Under the pieces are notes generated by a model. The model saw nothing but the letters and a program-made list of their open reading frames with translations. It was not told the origin of the DNA and did no database searches. DNA of 64,000 bases, taken from the NCBI RefSeq assembly GCF_022760175.1, contig NZ_CP094326.1, positions 2,282,804 to 2,346,803 on the forward strand, written 5' to 3'. This DNA is from Zhouia spongiae. Lineage in GTDB: Bacteria > Bacteroidota > Bacteroidia > Flavobacteriales > Flavobacteriaceae. The position numbers were made by a program, and so were the translations under genes. Of this stretch, positions 9,791 through 18,488 are shown one piece after another (positions within the stretch are counted from its first letter, which is position 1; every line of letters starts with the position of its first letter).

Positions 9791-11701
9791 ATGGCAAGAG
9801 TTACACCCTATAGTTTATTTACAGAATTCGATATAAATTTATTCAAGGCCGGGAAACATTATCGGTTGTATGAGAAATTCGGATCTCATAGCATAACCGT
9901 TGATGGTATAACGGGTACATATTTTTCGGTTTGGGCACCGGGAGCACTGAAAGTTTCTGTTATTGGAGATTTCAATTTCTGGCAAGACACAGCGCATCAG
10001 CTTCACGTTCGCTGGGATGGTAGTGGTATTTGGGAAGGTTTTGTGCCTGGTGTCGGGAAAGGAAATCTATACAAGTACAAGATATATGGTCCTAATAATG
10101 GTACAGTTACTGAAAAGGCAGACCCTTATGCCAGAAGGTGTGAGCATCCGCCGAAAACAGCATCGGTAGTTTGGGATGATGATTACAAATGGAATGATGC
10201 TGCCTGGTTGACAAAACGAAAAGATCATAATGCGTTACAGGCACCGTTTTCGGTTTATGAGGTGCATTTGGGATCGTGGAAGAAAAAGGTATCCGAGAAC
10301 AGGGCGCTTTCTTATTTTGAATTGGCTGAAGAGTTGGTTGCCTATGTAAAGGAAATGGGCTTTACCCATGTAGAAATGATGCCTGTTATGGAGTATCCGT
10401 TTGACCCGAGTTGGGGATATCAGGTAACAGGGTATTTTGCACCCACATCGCGGTTTGGCTATCCGGAAGAATTTAAATATTTGGTTGATGAGCTTCATAA
10501 GAACGATATAGGGGTTATCCTGGATTGGGTACCTTCTCATTTTCCTGAAGATGACCATGGTCTGGGGCTTTTTGACGGGACTCATGTTTATGAACATCCC
10601 GATAAGCGTAAAGGATATCATCCGGACTGGAAAAGCCTGATCTTTAATTACGGTAGAAATGAAGTGAGGTCGTTTCTTATCAGCAACGCTATCTTTTGGT
10701 TGGACCATTATCATGTAGACGGTTTGCGGGTCGATGCCGTGGCTTCAATGCTCTATCTTGATTACTCGCGTAACGAGGGTGAATGGGAACCCAATATTTA
10801 TGGGGAAAATAAAAATCTGGAAGCTATTTCATTTCTGGAAGAATTAAACAAAGAGGTTTATGCTTCTTTTCCGGATGTACAGACCATAGCAGAAGAATCA
10901 ACAGCTTATCAGGGTGTTTCCAAACCTGTATTTTTAGGAGGACTGGGTTTTGGAATGAAGTGGATGATGGGGTGGATGCACGATACATTGCAATATTTTG
11001 CCAAAGATCCGATCCACAGGAGTTATCATCAAAATAATATAACATTTTCGATGACCTATGCATTTACAGAGAACTTTATGCTTCCCTTGTCGCATGATGA
11101 GGTGGTGCATGGAAAACGTTCTATTCTGGGGAGGATGCCGGGTGATGAATGGCAGCGGTTCGCGAACCTCAGGCTTTTATATAGTTATATGTTTATGCAT
11201 CCGGGTACCAAGCTTATGTTTCAGGGAGACGAGTTCGGTCAGAATGATGAATGGGACTTTCAGAAAAGTATTGACTGGCATTTGTTGCAGTACGATGTGC
11301 ATAAAGGTATTCAGAAATTGGTAAAAGGATTGAACCGGTTATACACAAGTGAACCGGCCTTATATCAGAAACAATTTTCGAATGAAGGCTTTGAATGGAT
11401 AGATTACGGAGATGCTGAAAATTCAGTGATTTCTTTTATAAGAAAAGGAGACTGTCAGGAAGAAAATGTGATCGTTGTTTGCAATTTTACGCCTACTCCC
11501 CATGAGCACTACCGTATAGGATTGCCGGTAATGGGAAGGATTTCGGAAATTTTTAATTCTGATTCTGAAGTTTATTCGGGAACAGGAGCGTATAAGAATG
11601 GATTATTAGTGGCTGAAAAGGTTGCCTGGCATCATAGGGAATGTTCTGTAAAAATAAAATTGCCGCCATTGGCAATGGTAGCTTTTAAATATTCGGATTA
11701 A
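9791..11701 (+). CDS. glgB: 1,4-alpha-glucan branching enzyme
   Basis: A 636-residue GH13 enzyme. It has an N-terminal CBM48-like domain (YFSVWAPGALKVSVIGDFN), the catalytic TIM barrel with DGLRVDAVASMLYLDY (nucleophile Asp), the general acid region IAEESTAYQGV and the PLSHDEVVHGK motif, and a C-terminal beta domain. It introduces alpha-1,6 branches into glycogen. It lacks the extra N1 domain of E. coli GlgB, as many Bacteroidetes enzymes do. It is the last gene of the glgACB operon; a dispersed repeat follows. Confidence 0.95.
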   Translation: MARVTPYSLFTEFDINLFKAGKHYRLYEKFGSHSITVDGITGTYFSVWAPGALKVSVIGDFNFWQDTAHQLHVRWDGSGIWEGFVPGVGKGNLYKYKIYGPNNGTVTEKADPYARRCEHPPKTASVVWDDDYKWNDAAWLTKRKDHNALQAPFSVYEVHLGSWKKKVSENRALSYFELAEELVAYVKEMGFTHVEMMPVMEYPFDPSWGYQVTGYFAPTSRFGYPEEFKYLVDELHKNDIGVILDWVPSHFPEDDHGLGLFDGTHVYEHPDKRKGYHPDWKSLIFNYGRNEVRSFLISNAIFWLDHYHVDGLRVDAVASMLYLDYSRNEGEWEPNIYGENKNLEAISFLEELNKEVYASFPDVQTIAEESTAYQGVSKPVFLGGLGFGMKWMMGWMHDTLQYFAKDPIHRSYHQNNITFSMTYAFTENFMLPLSHDEVVHGKRSILGRMPGDEWQRFANLRLLYSYMFMHPGTKLMFQGDEFGQNDEWDFQKSIDWHLLQYDVHKGIQKLVKGLNRLYTSEPALYQKQFSNEGFEWIDYGDAENSVISFIRKGDCQEENVIVVCNFTPTPHEHYRIGLPVMGRISEIFNSDSEVYSGTGAYKNGLLVAEKVAWHHRECSVKIKLPPLAMVAFKYSD

Positions 11702-11772
11702 CTAAAACGTTTTAGCTGTACAATAGAGGAATATATTCATTTATAATGTTTTAAATGTCATTGCTATTGTGT

Positions 11773-11950
11773 TCCTTTACTCGGTCATTGAGATTTATCC
11801 CGTATTGCTACCGGGAGCTCCGGGACTTGCTTTAGTGAAATACTCCTGACGGAATTTCACAGAGCTTGCATCGAAATGTTTTGCCAAGCGCGGGCCGGCT
11901 CCATCGCTAAAAAGGTCTACCAGACCTTTTCTTTACGCTTGACCCTCTCG
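11773..11950 (-). repeat. dispersed intergenic repeat, copy 1 (inverted relative to copy 2)
   Basis: The reverse complement of 11835-11950 matches 18210-18324 over about 115 nt with roughly ten differences and one small indel. Shared landmarks are CGAGAGGG, GATGGAGCCGGC, GGCAAAACATTTCGA and a hairpin GTGAAATTCC...TATTTCAC. Both copies also share an end block GAGTAAAGGA (here 11773-11782). It has no ORF. The two copies lie 6.2 kb apart in opposite orientation, each between genes. Confidence 0.8.
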
Positions 11951-12057
11951 CGGGCTTTCCCCGAGGTGATTGGTTTTGTAATAGAGGTTTAAATGATAAG
12001 TCCGGATAATTATCTGGTTGTGTCGAAATGTTTTTAGTTTTTCAGGTACTTTGTGAA

Positions 12058-12100
12058 CTCGTCCTTATGAAATATTTTCAAAAGAAATTTCACCGGGCAG
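12058..12100 (+). repeat. partial repeat copy: hairpin module
   Basis: GTCCTTATGAAAT...AAATTTCACCGGGCA resembles the second hairpin module of the large repeat copy (18334-18372): GTCC, ATGAAAT, ATTTCAC and GGGCA occur in the same order. It lies about 110 nt beyond the end of copy 1, in the orientation of copy 2. The stretch between 11951 and 12057 shows nothing else recognisable. Confidence 0.5.
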
Positions 12101-12137
12101 GTTCAGGGATGGTTTATCTGGAGTAATATGATTTTAT

Positions 12138-14546
12138 ATGATAACAAATACTGAATTAGAATATAAAGGGAATGTCTTCCCTTCAAAAATAGTATCTCTG
12201 GACAAGGATGTTGATACACTTCTTTTTACTACAGAGAATGATGTAGCGCTTCAGATTAAAGTTATAAGAGATAGTGTTTTGCGATTTAGATATTCCACTA
12301 CCGGAATTTTTGCCAACGATTTTTCGTATGCTATTACCAAATATGCAAATAGGGGGTACAACAAGCTGGAAATAGATGAAAAGGAAGGGGTTTTTGTGAT
12401 TTCTACTGCAAAGTTAATTTGTGAAGTATCTAAGGTGGACCTGAAGATCCGGTTGTTTGATGCCGCTACACAAGAGTTGATAAATGAAGATGAATTGGGT
12501 TTTCACTGGGAGGAGAGTTACGAACATGGCGGCGATATAGTGAAAATGAGCAAGGTTTCTCAGGATGGTGAGAGTTATTATGGATTGGGAGATAAACCGA
12601 ATCATTTAAACCTTAAAGGGAAAAGGTATGAGAACTGGGTAACCGATTCCTATGCATATGGAAAGAATACAGATCCAATTTATAAGGCTATTCCTTTTTA
12701 TACCGGTTTGATAAATAAGAAGGCTTATGGTGTTTTTTTCGATAATACGTTCAGGTCCTTTTTCGATTTCGCTCAGGAGCGAAGAAATGTAACCAGTTTT
12801 TGGGCACAGGGAGGAGAAATGAACTATTACTTCATTTACGGACCTAAAATGACTGATGTGGTTGAGTATTATACGGATCTGACCGGAAAACCCCATCAGT
12901 TACCGCCGCTATGGGCATTAGGATTTCATCAGTGTAAATGGAGTTATTATCCAGAAAGTAAAGTAAAGGAGATTACAGGCACATTCCGGAAGCTACAGAT
13001 TCCTTGTGATGCTATTTACCTGGATATAGATTATATGGATGGATTTCGGTGTTTTACATGGAATAAAGAGTATTTTCCCGATCCGAAGCGGATGGTTAGG
13101 GAACTGGAGGAGGAAGGCTTTAAAACCGTTGCTATTATAGACCCGGGAATTAAGATAGATAAAGATTACTGGGTATTTAAGGAAGGTCTGGAAAATGATT
13201 ATTTCTGTAAAAGGGCAGACGGGCCTTATATGAAGGGTAAGGTTTGGCCGGGTGAATGTTATTTTCCGGATTTTACAAATCCAAAAGTCAGGGAGTGGTG
13301 GTCTGATCTGTTTAAGGGACTTATTGAAGATATAGGGATCAAGGGGGTTTGGAATGACATGAACGAGCCTGCAGTTATGGAGGTTCCGAATAAGACCTTT
13401 CCGAATGATGTAAGGCATAATTATGATGGTAACTATTGCAGTCACCGCAAAGCTCATAATGTTTATGGGATGCAGATGGCCAGGGCTACCTATCAGGGAT
13501 TAAAAAAGTTCTCGTACCCTAAACGGCCTTTTGTGATTACCAGGGCAGCTTATTCGGGTACTCAAAGATATACTTCAACGTGGACAGGCGATAATATAGC
13601 TAACTGGGAGCATCTGTGGATTGCCAATATCCAGGTGCAGCGAATGGCTATGTCCGGGTTTTCGTTTGCCGGAAGTGATATTGGAGGATTTGCAGAACAA
13701 CCGCATGGGGAGTTGTTTACAAGATGGATACAGCTGGGAATCTTTCATCCGTTTTTCAGGGTGCATTCTTCAGGAGATCACGGGCATCAGGAGCCTTGGG
13801 CTTTTGATGAGGATGTTACGGTAATCGTGAAGAAATTTATCGAACTCCGTTATCAGTTGTTGCCATATCTCTATACAGCATTCTGGAACTATGTTGAAAA
13901 AGGAACGCCATTGGTTAAGTCGTTGGTGATGTTTGACCAGGAAGATATGCATACTCATTATCGTACGGATGAATTTATATTCGGGGAGCATATTCTGGCT
14001 TGTCCGGTTTTGGAACCTAATGCAAAGGGAAGGCGGATGTACGTACCCCGGGGTAAATGGTATGATTTCTGGACAGATGAGATTGTTAAAGGAGGGAAAG
14101 AGATGTGGGTAGATGCAGACATAGACAGCATGCCGATTTTTGTTAAGGAAGGGGCTGTTATCCCGAAATATCCGGTTCAGCAATATGTGGGAGAAAAAGA
14201 CATCGAGGAGGTTACCTTGGATATTTATTATAAGAAAGGAAAAGAGAATTCACAGTTTTTTGATGATGCTCACGACGGATATGATTATACGAAAGGACGA
14301 TTCAGTTTAAGAACCTTTAAGCTGACGGGCCGAAAAGACCAGCTGATCATTCAGCAGCATAAGGAAGGAACTTTTAAGGCAGCTTATAAGCGCTTTAAGA
14401 TTCAGATTCATGGATTGCCGTTTGAGATCAGGAATATCCAGTTGGACAATCAGACCATACAGCTCGACCATTTAAAAATTAACGGGTGGCAAACAATGGT
14501 TATTGACGAGAATTTTACCGAATTGGATTTAAGCGGAAGTTTATAA
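12138..14546 (+). CDS. GH31 alpha-glucosidase
   Basis: 802 residues: N-terminal beta-sandwich, then a TIM barrel with the GH31 signature GVWNDMNEPAV (nucleophile Asp407) and the downstream region WTGDNIANWEHL, SGFSFAGSDIGGF and RWIQLGIFHPFFRVHS. It should release glucose from the non-reducing end of alpha-glucans. No signal peptide is evident at the start chosen, so a cytoplasmic role in glycogen or maltodextrin breakdown next to glgACB is the simplest reading. The exact linkage specificity is not resolved. A strong bidirectional terminator follows. Confidence 0.9.
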   Translation: MITNTELEYKGNVFPSKIVSLDKDVDTLLFTTENDVALQIKVIRDSVLRFRYSTTGIFANDFSYAITKYANRGYNKLEIDEKEGVFVISTAKLICEVSKVDLKIRLFDAATQELINEDELGFHWEESYEHGGDIVKMSKVSQDGESYYGLGDKPNHLNLKGKRYENWVTDSYAYGKNTDPIYKAIPFYTGLINKKAYGVFFDNTFRSFFDFAQERRNVTSFWAQGGEMNYYFIYGPKMTDVVEYYTDLTGKPHQLPPLWALGFHQCKWSYYPESKVKEITGTFRKLQIPCDAIYLDIDYMDGFRCFTWNKEYFPDPKRMVRELEEEGFKTVAIIDPGIKIDKDYWVFKEGLENDYFCKRADGPYMKGKVWPGECYFPDFTNPKVREWWSDLFKGLIEDIGIKGVWNDMNEPAVMEVPNKTFPNDVRHNYDGNYCSHRKAHNVYGMQMARATYQGLKKFSYPKRPFVITRAAYSGTQRYTSTWTGDNIANWEHLWIANIQVQRMAMSGFSFAGSDIGGFAEQPHGELFTRWIQLGIFHPFFRVHSSGDHGHQEPWAFDEDVTVIVKKFIELRYQLLPYLYTAFWNYVEKGTPLVKSLVMFDQEDMHTHYRTDEFIFGEHILACPVLEPNAKGRRMYVPRGKWYDFWTDEIVKGGKEMWVDADIDSMPIFVKEGAVIPKYPVQQYVGEKDIEEVTLDIYYKKGKENSQFFDDAHDGYDYTKGRFSLRTFKLTGRKDQLIIQQHKEGTFKAAYKRFKIQIHGLPFEIRNIQLDNQTIQLDHLKINGWQTMVIDENFTELDLSGSL

Positions 14547-14550
14547 ACAA

Positions 14551-14580
14551 AAAAATCTTGAGCTTTTGCTCAAGATTTTT
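14551..14580. terminator. bidirectional terminator between GH31 and tRNA-Leu
   Basis: A 13-bp perfect stem (AAAAATCTTGAGC at 14551-14563, GCTCAAGATTTTT at 14568-14580) with a 4-nt loop. It has A and T runs on both sides, so it can serve GH31 on the plus strand and the tRNA-Leu transcript on the minus strand. Confidence 0.9.
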
Positions 14581-14585
14581 TAGTG

Positions 14586-14669
14586 TGCCCACGACTGGAT
14601 TCGAACCAGCACGTCCTTACGGACACCACCCCCTCAAGATGGCGTGTCTACCAATTTCACCACATGGGC
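14586..14669 (-). tRNA. tRNA-Leu (anticodon GAG)
   Basis: An 84-nt class II tRNA. The acceptor stem GCCCATG pairs with CGTGGGC, the anticodon stem CCATC/GGTGG encloses loop TTGAGGG with anticodon GAG, a long variable arm follows, and the T arm contains GGTTCGAATCC. CCA is not encoded. Confidence 0.93.
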
Positions 14670-14690
14670 AATTCAAGCATATCAAAAATA

Positions 14691-14720
14691 AAAAAAGTTA
14701 AGCATTAGCTCAACTTTTTT
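14691..14720 (-). terminator. hairpin between tRNA-Lys and tRNA-Leu
   Basis: AAAAAAGTTAAGC and GCTCAACTTTTTT form a stem with one mismatch and a 4-nt loop, flanked by A/T runs. On the minus strand it lies just after tRNA-Lys and may end part of the transcription or act as a processing hairpin. An imperfect hairpin of similar kind sits between the two tRNA-Lys genes (14801-14822). Confidence 0.5.
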
Positions 14721-14722
14721 AG

Positions 14723-14795
14723 TGACCCGACTGGGGCTCGAACCCAGGACCCCAACATTAAAAGTGTTGTGCTCTACCAACTGAGCTATCGAGTC
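14723..14795 (-). tRNA. tRNA-Lys (anticodon TTT), copy 2
   Basis: A 73-nt cloverleaf: acceptor GACTCGA/TCGGGTC, D arm AGCTCAGTTGGTAGAGC, anticodon stem CAACA/TGTTG with loop CTTTTAA, and T arm CTGGGTTCGAGCCCCAG. It differs from the upstream copy only in the acceptor stem (one base pair, A-T versus G-C), indicating a recent tandem duplication. Confidence 0.95.
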
Positions 14796-14835
14796 TGAAA
14801 AGTGTCAGTAATAACTGACACTAAAAAAAACTTAG

Positions 14836-14908
14836 TGACCCGGCTGGGGCTCGAACCCAGGACCCCAACATTAAAAGTGTTGTGCTCTACCAACTGAGCT
14901 ACCGAGTC
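14836..14908 (-). tRNA. tRNA-Lys (anticodon TTT), copy 1
   Basis: A 73-nt cloverleaf with acceptor GACTCGG/CCGGGTC and anticodon loop CTTTTAA. It is nearest to the promoter and probably the first tRNA in a Lys-Lys-Leu transcript on the minus strand. Confidence 0.95.
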
Positions 14909-14935
14909 ATTAAAAGCATTCCCTGAATGCGGGTG

Positions 14936-14965
14936 CAAATATAAGACGTATAATTTATTTTTCAA
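14936..14965 (-). promoter_or_regulatory. promoter of the tRNA-Lys/Leu cluster
   Basis: On the minus strand TTG (14963-14965), a 19-nt spacer and TATATTTG (14936-14943) match the flavobacterial promoter consensus exactly. The -7 box lies 28 nt ahead of the tRNA 5' end. Confidence 0.75.
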
Positions 14966-15042
14966 GCCATTTTTAATATAAATTTGCTTTTTTTTGCAGG
15001 CGTAATATTTAAAGTACTGTATTTTAATTAATTGTTGTAGAA

Positions 15043-15558
15043 ATGAATATTGTATTACTTGGATATATGGGATCGGGGAAATCTGCTGTGGGTAAATTTT
15101 TGGCAAAAGATACCACCTTGGAATTTTTGGACCTCGATGATTTTATCGAAAAAAAAGAAGGAATGTCTATTCCTGAAATTTTTTCAACCAAAGGAGAAAT
15201 CTATTTTAGAAAGAAAGAAGGGGATTATCTGAAAGAGGTACTGGAGTGTCAAAAAAACAAGGTCATTTCGTTAGGCGGAGGGACACCATGTTATGGCCGC
15301 AATATGGATGTGATATCTGATGCTACGGAAAATGTTTATTATTTAAAGGCCTCTGTCGATATACTGGTAGACAGGTTGATGAAAGAAAAGGATCATAGAC
15401 CCCTGATAAAAGATCTGGATGAGGAAGAATTGCCCGAGTTTATAAAAAAGCATTTGTTTGAGCGTAATTTTTATTATTTACGGGCAAAACATATTGTTGC
15501 TGTAGATGGTAAATCTGTAGCAGGAGTTTCCGGAGAAATCCGGAAAACCTTAGTGTAG
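15043..15558 (+). CDS. aroK: shikimate kinase
   Basis: 171 residues, typical for AroK. Walker A is GYMGSGKSAVG near the N-terminus, followed by LDLDDFIE (substrate and Mg2+ site), the shikimate-binding YFRKKE and SLGGGTPC, and the lid arginine near HRPLIKDLD. It phosphorylates shikimate at the 3-OH in aromatic amino acid synthesis. Its last 9 nt overlap the convergent phosphoribosyltransferase gene. Confidence 0.95.
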   Translation: MNIVLLGYMGSGKSAVGKFLAKDTTLEFLDLDDFIEKKEGMSIPEIFSTKGEIYFRKKEGDYLKEVLECQKNKVISLGGGTPCYGRNMDVISDATENVYYLKASVDILVDRLMKEKDHRPLIKDLDEEELPEFIKKHLFERNFYYLRAKHIVAVDGKSVAGVSGEIRKTLV

Positions 15559-16053
15559 GCATACAGCGTCGTCCCCTTCTTTAAAAAGCACCTCTACATG
15601 TTCTTGTAGAGAGGTAGAAAGGGATATGCCTTTAAAATCAGCCTTTATTGGATACTTTTTATGATTCCGGTCAACTAAAACCACGGTTTTGAATTTTTTT
15701 AACGGAACCTCTAAAAAGTGTTTAACACCATAGATGAGGGTGCCTCCGGTGTTTAAGACATCATCGGCTAATACCAGGGCTTTATTTTCATAAGCTGATT
15801 TGTCCAAACTTGTAGAAATAGGGGCAAGCAGGTTCTGTTTGTCTATTTTTACCTCGCATAATGTTGTTTTTATATCGGCAATATCATTGAAAGTATGCTG
15901 TATTTTTCTGGCAAATTCTAAACCGCCATTGGCAATACCGGCAATAACGATCTCATCCTCTTCAACAAATGTTTCGTATATCTGGTATGCGATACGTTTG
16001 ATTTTATGCTGAATTTCGTCGTGTCCTAATATTTTATTCTGAGTAGTTGTCAT
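15550..16053 (-). CDS. phosphoribosyltransferase family protein (PyrR/Hpt-like)
   Basis: 167 residues with a type I PRTase fold. The PRPP-binding motif is visible as ALVLADDVLNTGGTL near residue 92, and IVIAGIANGGLEFARK is the usual first loop. It could salvage a purine or uracil base or act like PyrR; the substrate hood is too divergent to tell. It is convergent with aroK and 22 nt upstream, in the same orientation, lies the methyltransferase gene. Confidence 0.75.
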   Translation of the reverse strand: MTTTQNKILGHDEIQHKIKRIAYQIYETFVEEDEIVIAGIANGGLEFARKIQHTFNDIADIKTTLCEVKIDKQNLLAPISTSLDKSAYENKALVLADDVLNTGGTLIYGVKHFLEVPLKKFKTVVLVDRNHKKYPIKADFKGISLSTSLQEHVEVLFKEGDDAVCLH

Positions 16054-16075
16054 ATGTCATTATTATTATGGGCTG

Positions 16076-16657
16076 CTATTTTTTTTCAAAAATAAAAAAC
16101 AGTTCGTTACCCAAACGTGGTTTTACCGAGTTAAAACATGTTTCAAGTGTTTTTATCTTGAAATATGGAGAAAAGACAGTTCTGTATTCTTTTTCACTTC
16201 CACCAAAGGGTGGCCCGTCACCGGTTAGCGGAAAGGCGAAAAGCAATCCGGCTATTTTACCTTCAGGTGTTAAAAGTTCATGCATTTTCCTGGCATATGA
16301 TTTTCTGTATTCCGGAGCGAGGGCACAAAAAAATGTTTGCTCCAGAACCAGATCGAATTTTAAGTCGAGGTCGAAAAAATCAATACAGATCAGTTGTTCT
16401 GAACGGATTTTTTTTACCCGTTTTTGGATGTTTTGGAGCGGGGTTTCAGCGATATCGACTACATACACATTCTTAAATCCTTTGTTTAACAGGTACTCGG
16501 CTTCATAGCCATTTCCGGCTCCGGGAATCAGGATGCTGAGATTCTTGTCTGTTAACTGATCTATATATGTTTGTAGTGGAGTGGAAATGTATCCGATATC
16601 CCATTGTGTTGCCTTAGTCTGGTAGCGGTTTTCCCAATAATCCTTATTCAGTTTCAT
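16076..16657 (-). CDS. SAM-dependent methyltransferase, TPMT family
   Basis: 193 residues. The start WENRYQTKATQWDIG and the SAM-binding loop ILIPGAGNGYEAEYLL are characteristic of the thiopurine methyltransferase-like family, followed by acidic VVDIAETPL and the VLEQTFFCALAP motif. Bacterial members methylate thio-, seleno- or telluro-compounds or have unknown small-molecule substrates. Its start overlaps the end of the S4-domain gene by 14 nt, so the two are probably translated together. Confidence 0.8.
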   Translation of the reverse strand: MKLNKDYWENRYQTKATQWDIGYISTPLQTYIDQLTDKNLSILIPGAGNGYEAEYLLNKGFKNVYVVDIAETPLQNIQKRVKKIRSEQLICIDFFDLDLKFDLVLEQTFFCALAPEYRKSYARKMHELLTPEGKIAGLLFAFPLTGDGPPFGGSEKEYRTVFSPYFKIKTLETCFNSVKPRLGNELFFIFEKK

Positions 16658-17030
16658 GTCCTGTATCAGTATTAACGTAACCTTCTATATCCCTGCGGTC
16701 TTTTTTGGTAGGCCTTCCGGCACCTTTTTTACGGTAATGCTCTTTAGCATGTTTGAGTAGTTCTACGTGTTCGAAGGCTTCTTTCGGAGTGGTATCGTGC
16801 CGGTAAATGTCTACGAGTTTAGCCCCGACCCTGTTGGGAGGGATATCCAGAACAGTAAGCTGATATGCGATCTGATTTTTCCGGACGATCAGTTTGTCGG
16901 TAGGAAAAACTTCCCTGGAAGGCTTTACAGGCTGTCCGTTAATTCTGATATGCCCTTTTTTACATGCTTCGGTGGCTTGATTTCTTGTTTTGTAATACCG
17001 TGTACACCATAAAAACTTGTCAATCCTCAT
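16644..17030 (-). CDS. hslR: S4-domain RNA-binding protein (Hsp15 family)
   Basis: 128 residues beginning MRIDKFLWCTRYYKTRNQAT, the classic Hsp15 S4 domain, continuing ACKKGHIRINGQPVKPSREV, with a basic C-terminal tail (HYRKKGAGRPTKKDRRD). Hsp15 binds stalled 50S subunits carrying nascent peptidyl-tRNA and helps recycle them. The internal ATG at 17030 is preferred because the family starts at this methionine; an ATG 9 nt upstream is also possible. CAAAAATA at 17062-17069 reads as TATTTTTG on the minus strand and may be its -7 box. Confidence 0.85.
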   Translation of the reverse strand: MRIDKFLWCTRYYKTRNQATEACKKGHIRINGQPVKPSREVFPTDKLIVRKNQIAYQLTVLDIPPNRVGAKLVDIYRHDTTPKEAFEHVELLKHAKEHYRKKGAGRPTKKDRRDIEGYVNTDTGHETE

Positions 17031-17110
17031 AGGAAACAAAAAATTTCGTTAATGCTTCAAGCAAAAATACAAGAAAATACTATCTTGCGAGCTTTAAAAT
17101 ATCGAAGAAT

Positions 17111-18082
17111 ATGAAGATACGTAAACTATCTGTTTTACTAATACTTTCAGCCATTATATTTTCATGTAATAAGGATGACGACGGGGGAACTGATGTTGAG
17201 TTAAGAGACCCTCAGGAAGTAGCTGATGAGAATGATGCAGCCATAGTGGCTTTTCTGGAGACACACTTTTATAATTATGAGGAGTTTGCAAATCCGCCTG
17301 CAGGCTTCGATTATAAGGTTAAGATCGATACAATAGCCGGTGAGAATGCCGATAAAACTCCTATGATGGAGATGACGGAGAAGCTAAAAATAAAGATTGT
17401 AGAGCATGCTCCGGATCCGGATGAAGCAGCTGTCGCTCACAAGTTATATACTCTGATAGTAAGAAAAGGAGCAGCGGTTGAGGAGACTTTAACAGTAGCA
17501 GATTCTGCATTGGTAAGGTATGATGGAAAGCTTCTAAATGGAAGCAGATTTGACTCGAGAGATGTGCCCACCTGGCAAAGTTTGCCAAATTTGGTAAGAG
17601 GATATTATAGTGGTGCTGTAGAGTTGAAAAAAGGGTCTGGATTTACCGAAAATGGAGACGGAACCATTACTTTTAATAATGATTATGGTATCGGACTTGT
17701 CATTATGCCGTCAGGACTCGCCTATTTTGGAAGCGCCCGAGCCGCTATACCTGCTTACAGCCCTATTATGTTCCAGATAGATATGTTGGGGATGAGGTTG
17801 GCCGTTGATCACGATGGGGACGGAATTCCGTCTTCTTTAGAAGATCTGAACGAGAATGAATATTTGTATGATGATAATACCGACCTTGAATGGGAGTTGA
17901 AAAACGGGTATACACGATTGAGTGCTAGCCCTAATTTTATGGATCCGGATGATGATGGTGATGGTACATTAACCAAGAATGAATACGATGTTAGGAACAA
18001 TGAGACCGGTGCTTTCGGGCCGGATGGAGAAGTAGATGATACAGATGGGGATGGGATTCCTGATTATCTCGATAACGATTGA
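17111..18082 (+). CDS. lipoprotein with FKBP-like PPIase domain and acidic calcium-binding repeats
   Basis: 323 residues with a lipoprotein signal ending in SAIIFSC, an Asp/Gly-rich linker, and a central FKBP-type domain (about 130-230) that includes DSALVRYDGKLLNGSRFDSR and GLVIMPSGLAYFGSA. The C-terminus has three thrombospondin-type-3-like Asp motifs, DHDGDGIPSSLEDL, DPDDDGDGTLTKNEYD and DTDGDGIPDYLDND, which should bind Ca2+. The product is probably attached to the outer membrane and may help fold secreted or gliding-related proteins, as FKBP lipoproteins such as GldI do, but this one is not GldI itself. It is monocistronic with its own terminator. Confidence 0.75.
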   Translation: MKIRKLSVLLILSAIIFSCNKDDDGGTDVELRDPQEVADENDAAIVAFLETHFYNYEEFANPPAGFDYKVKIDTIAGENADKTPMMEMTEKLKIKIVEHAPDPDEAAVAHKLYTLIVRKGAAVEETLTVADSALVRYDGKLLNGSRFDSRDVPTWQSLPNLVRGYYSGAVELKKGSGFTENGDGTITFNNDYGIGLVIMPSGLAYFGSARAAIPAYSPIMFQIDMLGMRLAVDHDGDGIPSSLEDLNENEYLYDDNTDLEWELKNGYTRLSASPNFMDPDDDGDGTLTKNEYDVRNNETGAFGPDGEVDDTDGDGIPDYLDND

Positions 18083-18113
18083 TAAAATATAAAATAAAGA
18101 ATGATAATGGAAG

Positions 18114-18141
18114 GCGCTTCGGTTACAGAGGCGCTTTTTTT
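18114..18141 (+). terminator. terminator of the FKBP-like lipoprotein gene
   Basis: A 7-bp stem GCGCTTC (18114-18120)/GAGGCGC (18128-18134) with one G-T pair is followed by seven T. Confidence 0.75.
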
Positions 18142-18209
18142 GTTTGTAAGAGTAGTCGATGAGGAATTGATGTGACAGAGCCGGCTTGTCCTAAATGAGT
18201 AAAAGTCCA

Positions 18210-18411
18210 CGAGAGGGCCAAGCGTAAGGAAAAGGTCTGGTAGCCCTTTTTAGCGATGGAGCCGGCGGTGCATGGCAAAACATTTCGACGCAAGCCCTGT
18301 GAAATTCCGTCAGGACTATTTCACAAGGGCACAAGTCCAATGAAATTCCTTTAGGAACATTTCACAAGGGCAAGCGTCGGAGCATATAAATTTCGATTAT
18401 CGAGTAAAGGA
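18210..18411 (+). repeat. dispersed intergenic repeat, copy 2 (longer form)
   Basis: The core 18210-18324 matches the reverse complement of 11835-11950. This copy holds two hairpin modules: GTGAAATTCCGTCAGG...TATTTCAC (18299-18324) and TGAAATTCCTTTAGGA...ATTTCA (18341-18364), each followed by CACAAGGGCA. Like copy 1 it ends with GAGTAAAGGA (18402-18411). There is no credible ORF, and a terminator follows. The rest of the 18083-18544 gap holds only the flanking terminators. Confidence 0.8.
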
Positions 18412-18488
18412 TCTTGTATGAAAGAGTGCAACTGCTGGTGTGTTGAGAGTATCGTGGGCTTATCCGGGAACCTAGCCTGTAAGTATAA

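Noticed and set aside
10235-10714. 159-codon antisense frame inside glgB
   Set aside because: It lies wholly opposite a well-supported GH13 gene, its product has no domain signature and its composition is that of a reverse-frame shadow.
12993-13457. 154-codon antisense frame inside the GH31 gene
   Set aside because: Fully covered by conserved GH31 catalytic sequence on the other strand; no start context or recognisable protein.
14801-14822. AGTGTCAG/CTGACACT hairpin between the two tRNA-Lys genes as a terminator
   Set aside because: On the tRNA strand it is followed by only TTTTC; more likely a spacer or processing hairpin.
16047-16508. Plus-strand frame opposite the TPMT-like methyltransferase
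   Set aside because: The minus-strand product has clear SAM-binding motifs, while this frame has none.
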